From the NCBI GenBank assembly GCA_029962745.1, contig CM057156.1:3122114-3186113 (forward strand): DNA of 64,000 nucleotides, in the 5' to 3' direction. Position 1 is the stretch's first letter. Every line of letters begins with the position of its first letter. This DNA comes from Echinometra lucunter (lineage: Eukaryota; Echinodermata; Echinoidea; Camarodonta; Echinometridae). The translations under genes were made by a program, and so were the position numbers. Below, piece after piece: positions 63,001 through 64,000 of the stretch. Under the pieces are notes generated by a model. The model was given only the letters and a program-made list of their open reading frames with translations, was not told the DNA's origin and did no database searches.

Positions 63001-64000
63001 GGAGGGGGAGATAGAGGAATGAAGGAAAGGAAAATAAAAGGGAGGAAGGGAGTGAGGAGATAAAGAAAAGGATTTACAGAGAAGAAGGATGCAGAAAATA
63101 ATAAATACAGCATTTGTAATGCGCCGTCGATCTAGTTAACTATTCTGAGGCGCAGAAAAGAGAGAAAAGGAGGGGAGGAATGGAGGGGAAAGGACTCAAA
63201 GTAGAAGGAATGTGATGAATAAAAATAAAGGGATAGAGTGATAAAGGAAAAGAGAAAGGGGAGAGAAAGGGAGAGATGAGGAGAGAAAGAGTGGATTGAC
63301 AGAGAGGAAGGATACGGAAAAGAGGAGGAATGAAGGGGAAAGGAGAAATTGAGTGTGAATGGATTAGAGGGACAAAGTGATAAAGGAAGAGAGAAAGATA
63401 GAGGGGAGAGAAAGAGAGTGGATTGACAGAGAGGAAGGATGCGGAAAAGAGAGAAGGAAGGGGGAGGAATGGAAGGAAAGGGAGAAAGAATGTGGTAAAT
63501 AAAAAGGAGGGATAGAGGGATAAAGGAAAAGAGAAAGGGAGAGATGAGGAGAGAAAGAGAGTGGATTGACAGAGAGGAAGGATGCGGAAAAGAGAAAAGG
63601 AAGGGGAGGAATGGAAGGAAAGGGAGAAAGAATGTGGTAAATAAAAAGGAGGGATAGAGTGATTAAAGGAAGAGAGAGAGGGGAGAGAAAGAGAGTGGAT
63701 TGACAGAGAGGAAGGATGCAGAAAAGAGGGGGCTGAATGGAGGGGAAGGAAGAAAGAGTGTGGTAAATAAATAAGAGGGATAACGTGATAAAGGAAGAAG
63801 AGAAAGGGGAAATGGGGAGAGAAAGACAAAGGAAGAGAAGGAGGAAGAGAGTGAAGAAAGAAAGGAGGTGCATTGACAGAGAATAATGATGAGAGATAAA
63901 AAAGAGGGCGAAAGGGAGAAAGAGATGGTGAGAAGAAGGATAGAGTGATGAAAGCAGAGAGAAAGGGAAAATGGGGAAAGAAAGAGATTAGATTGACAGA
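63001..64000. repeat. Polypurine minisatellite
   Basis: Almost pure A/G. Units of about 120-170 bp are marked by gtggattgacagagaggaag, with starts near 63291, 63418, 63561 and 63695 and degenerate ones near 63868 and 63986. Other recurring parts are aggaatggaaggaaaggg and gataaaggaa.agagaaa. It runs off the window. The Ser/Phe/Pro-rich frames on the minus strand are artefacts. Confidence 0.85.

Noticed and set aside
63140..63873. Two long Ser/Phe/Pro/Leu-rich frames on the minus strand
   Set aside because: They are translations of the polypurine minisatellite.

Overview
The window looks like nuclear DNA of an echinoderm, most likely a sea urchin (inference). It has spliced genes with GT-AG introns and vertebrate-like orthologues, a scavenger-receptor (SRCR) gene with seven ectodomains, a BEL/Pao retroelement, a very dense population of short inverted-repeat transposons, and a 500-base assembly gap at 17616-18115. 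No rRNA, CRISPR or bacterial-type operon is present.

Five host genes can be supported. (1) An intronless alpha-1,3-fucosyltransferase-like gene (2960-4219, minus) that is open except for one in-frame stop. It lies between two direct copies of a >1.1 kb repeat (1-1565 and 5416-6615). (2) An ANKLE1-type gene (ankyrin repeats, LEM domain, GIY-YIG nuclease; 7993-17615, plus). Seven exons were placed by splice phase; the first exon was not found, and one exon lacks a base. (3) A rhodopsin-class GPCR in two exons (30150-32070, minus) that lacks the amine-binding Asp of TM3. (4) A type I membrane receptor with signal peptide, seven SRCR domains and one TM segment (35808-47590, plus); its first SRCR exon carries a one-base insertion. 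(5) A MYDGF (myeloid-derived growth factor) gene in five intact exons (53212-60004, plus).

The middle of the window (18.8-32.9 kb) is a broken segmental duplication. Blocks X (18838-20655 and 27240-29100) and Y (20656-21025 and 32508-32928) adjoin each other in copy A. In copy B they are separated by about 3.35 kb that contains the GPCR gene. A 5'-truncated, rearranged BEL/Pao element lies between the copies.

The rest is repeats. They include TTAA-flanked piggyBac-like MITEs (at least five, in both orientations), hAT-like MITEs with 8-bp target duplications and G/C-run ends (one nested inside another element), a hairpin with arms of about 260 bp in an ANKLE1 intron, tRNA-derived SINEs, microsatellites and a polypurine minisatellite at the right end. 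The most unusual pattern is a set of at least seven elements. Each is built by reiterating its own short motif, direct on one side and inverted on the other, with a different motif in each element.
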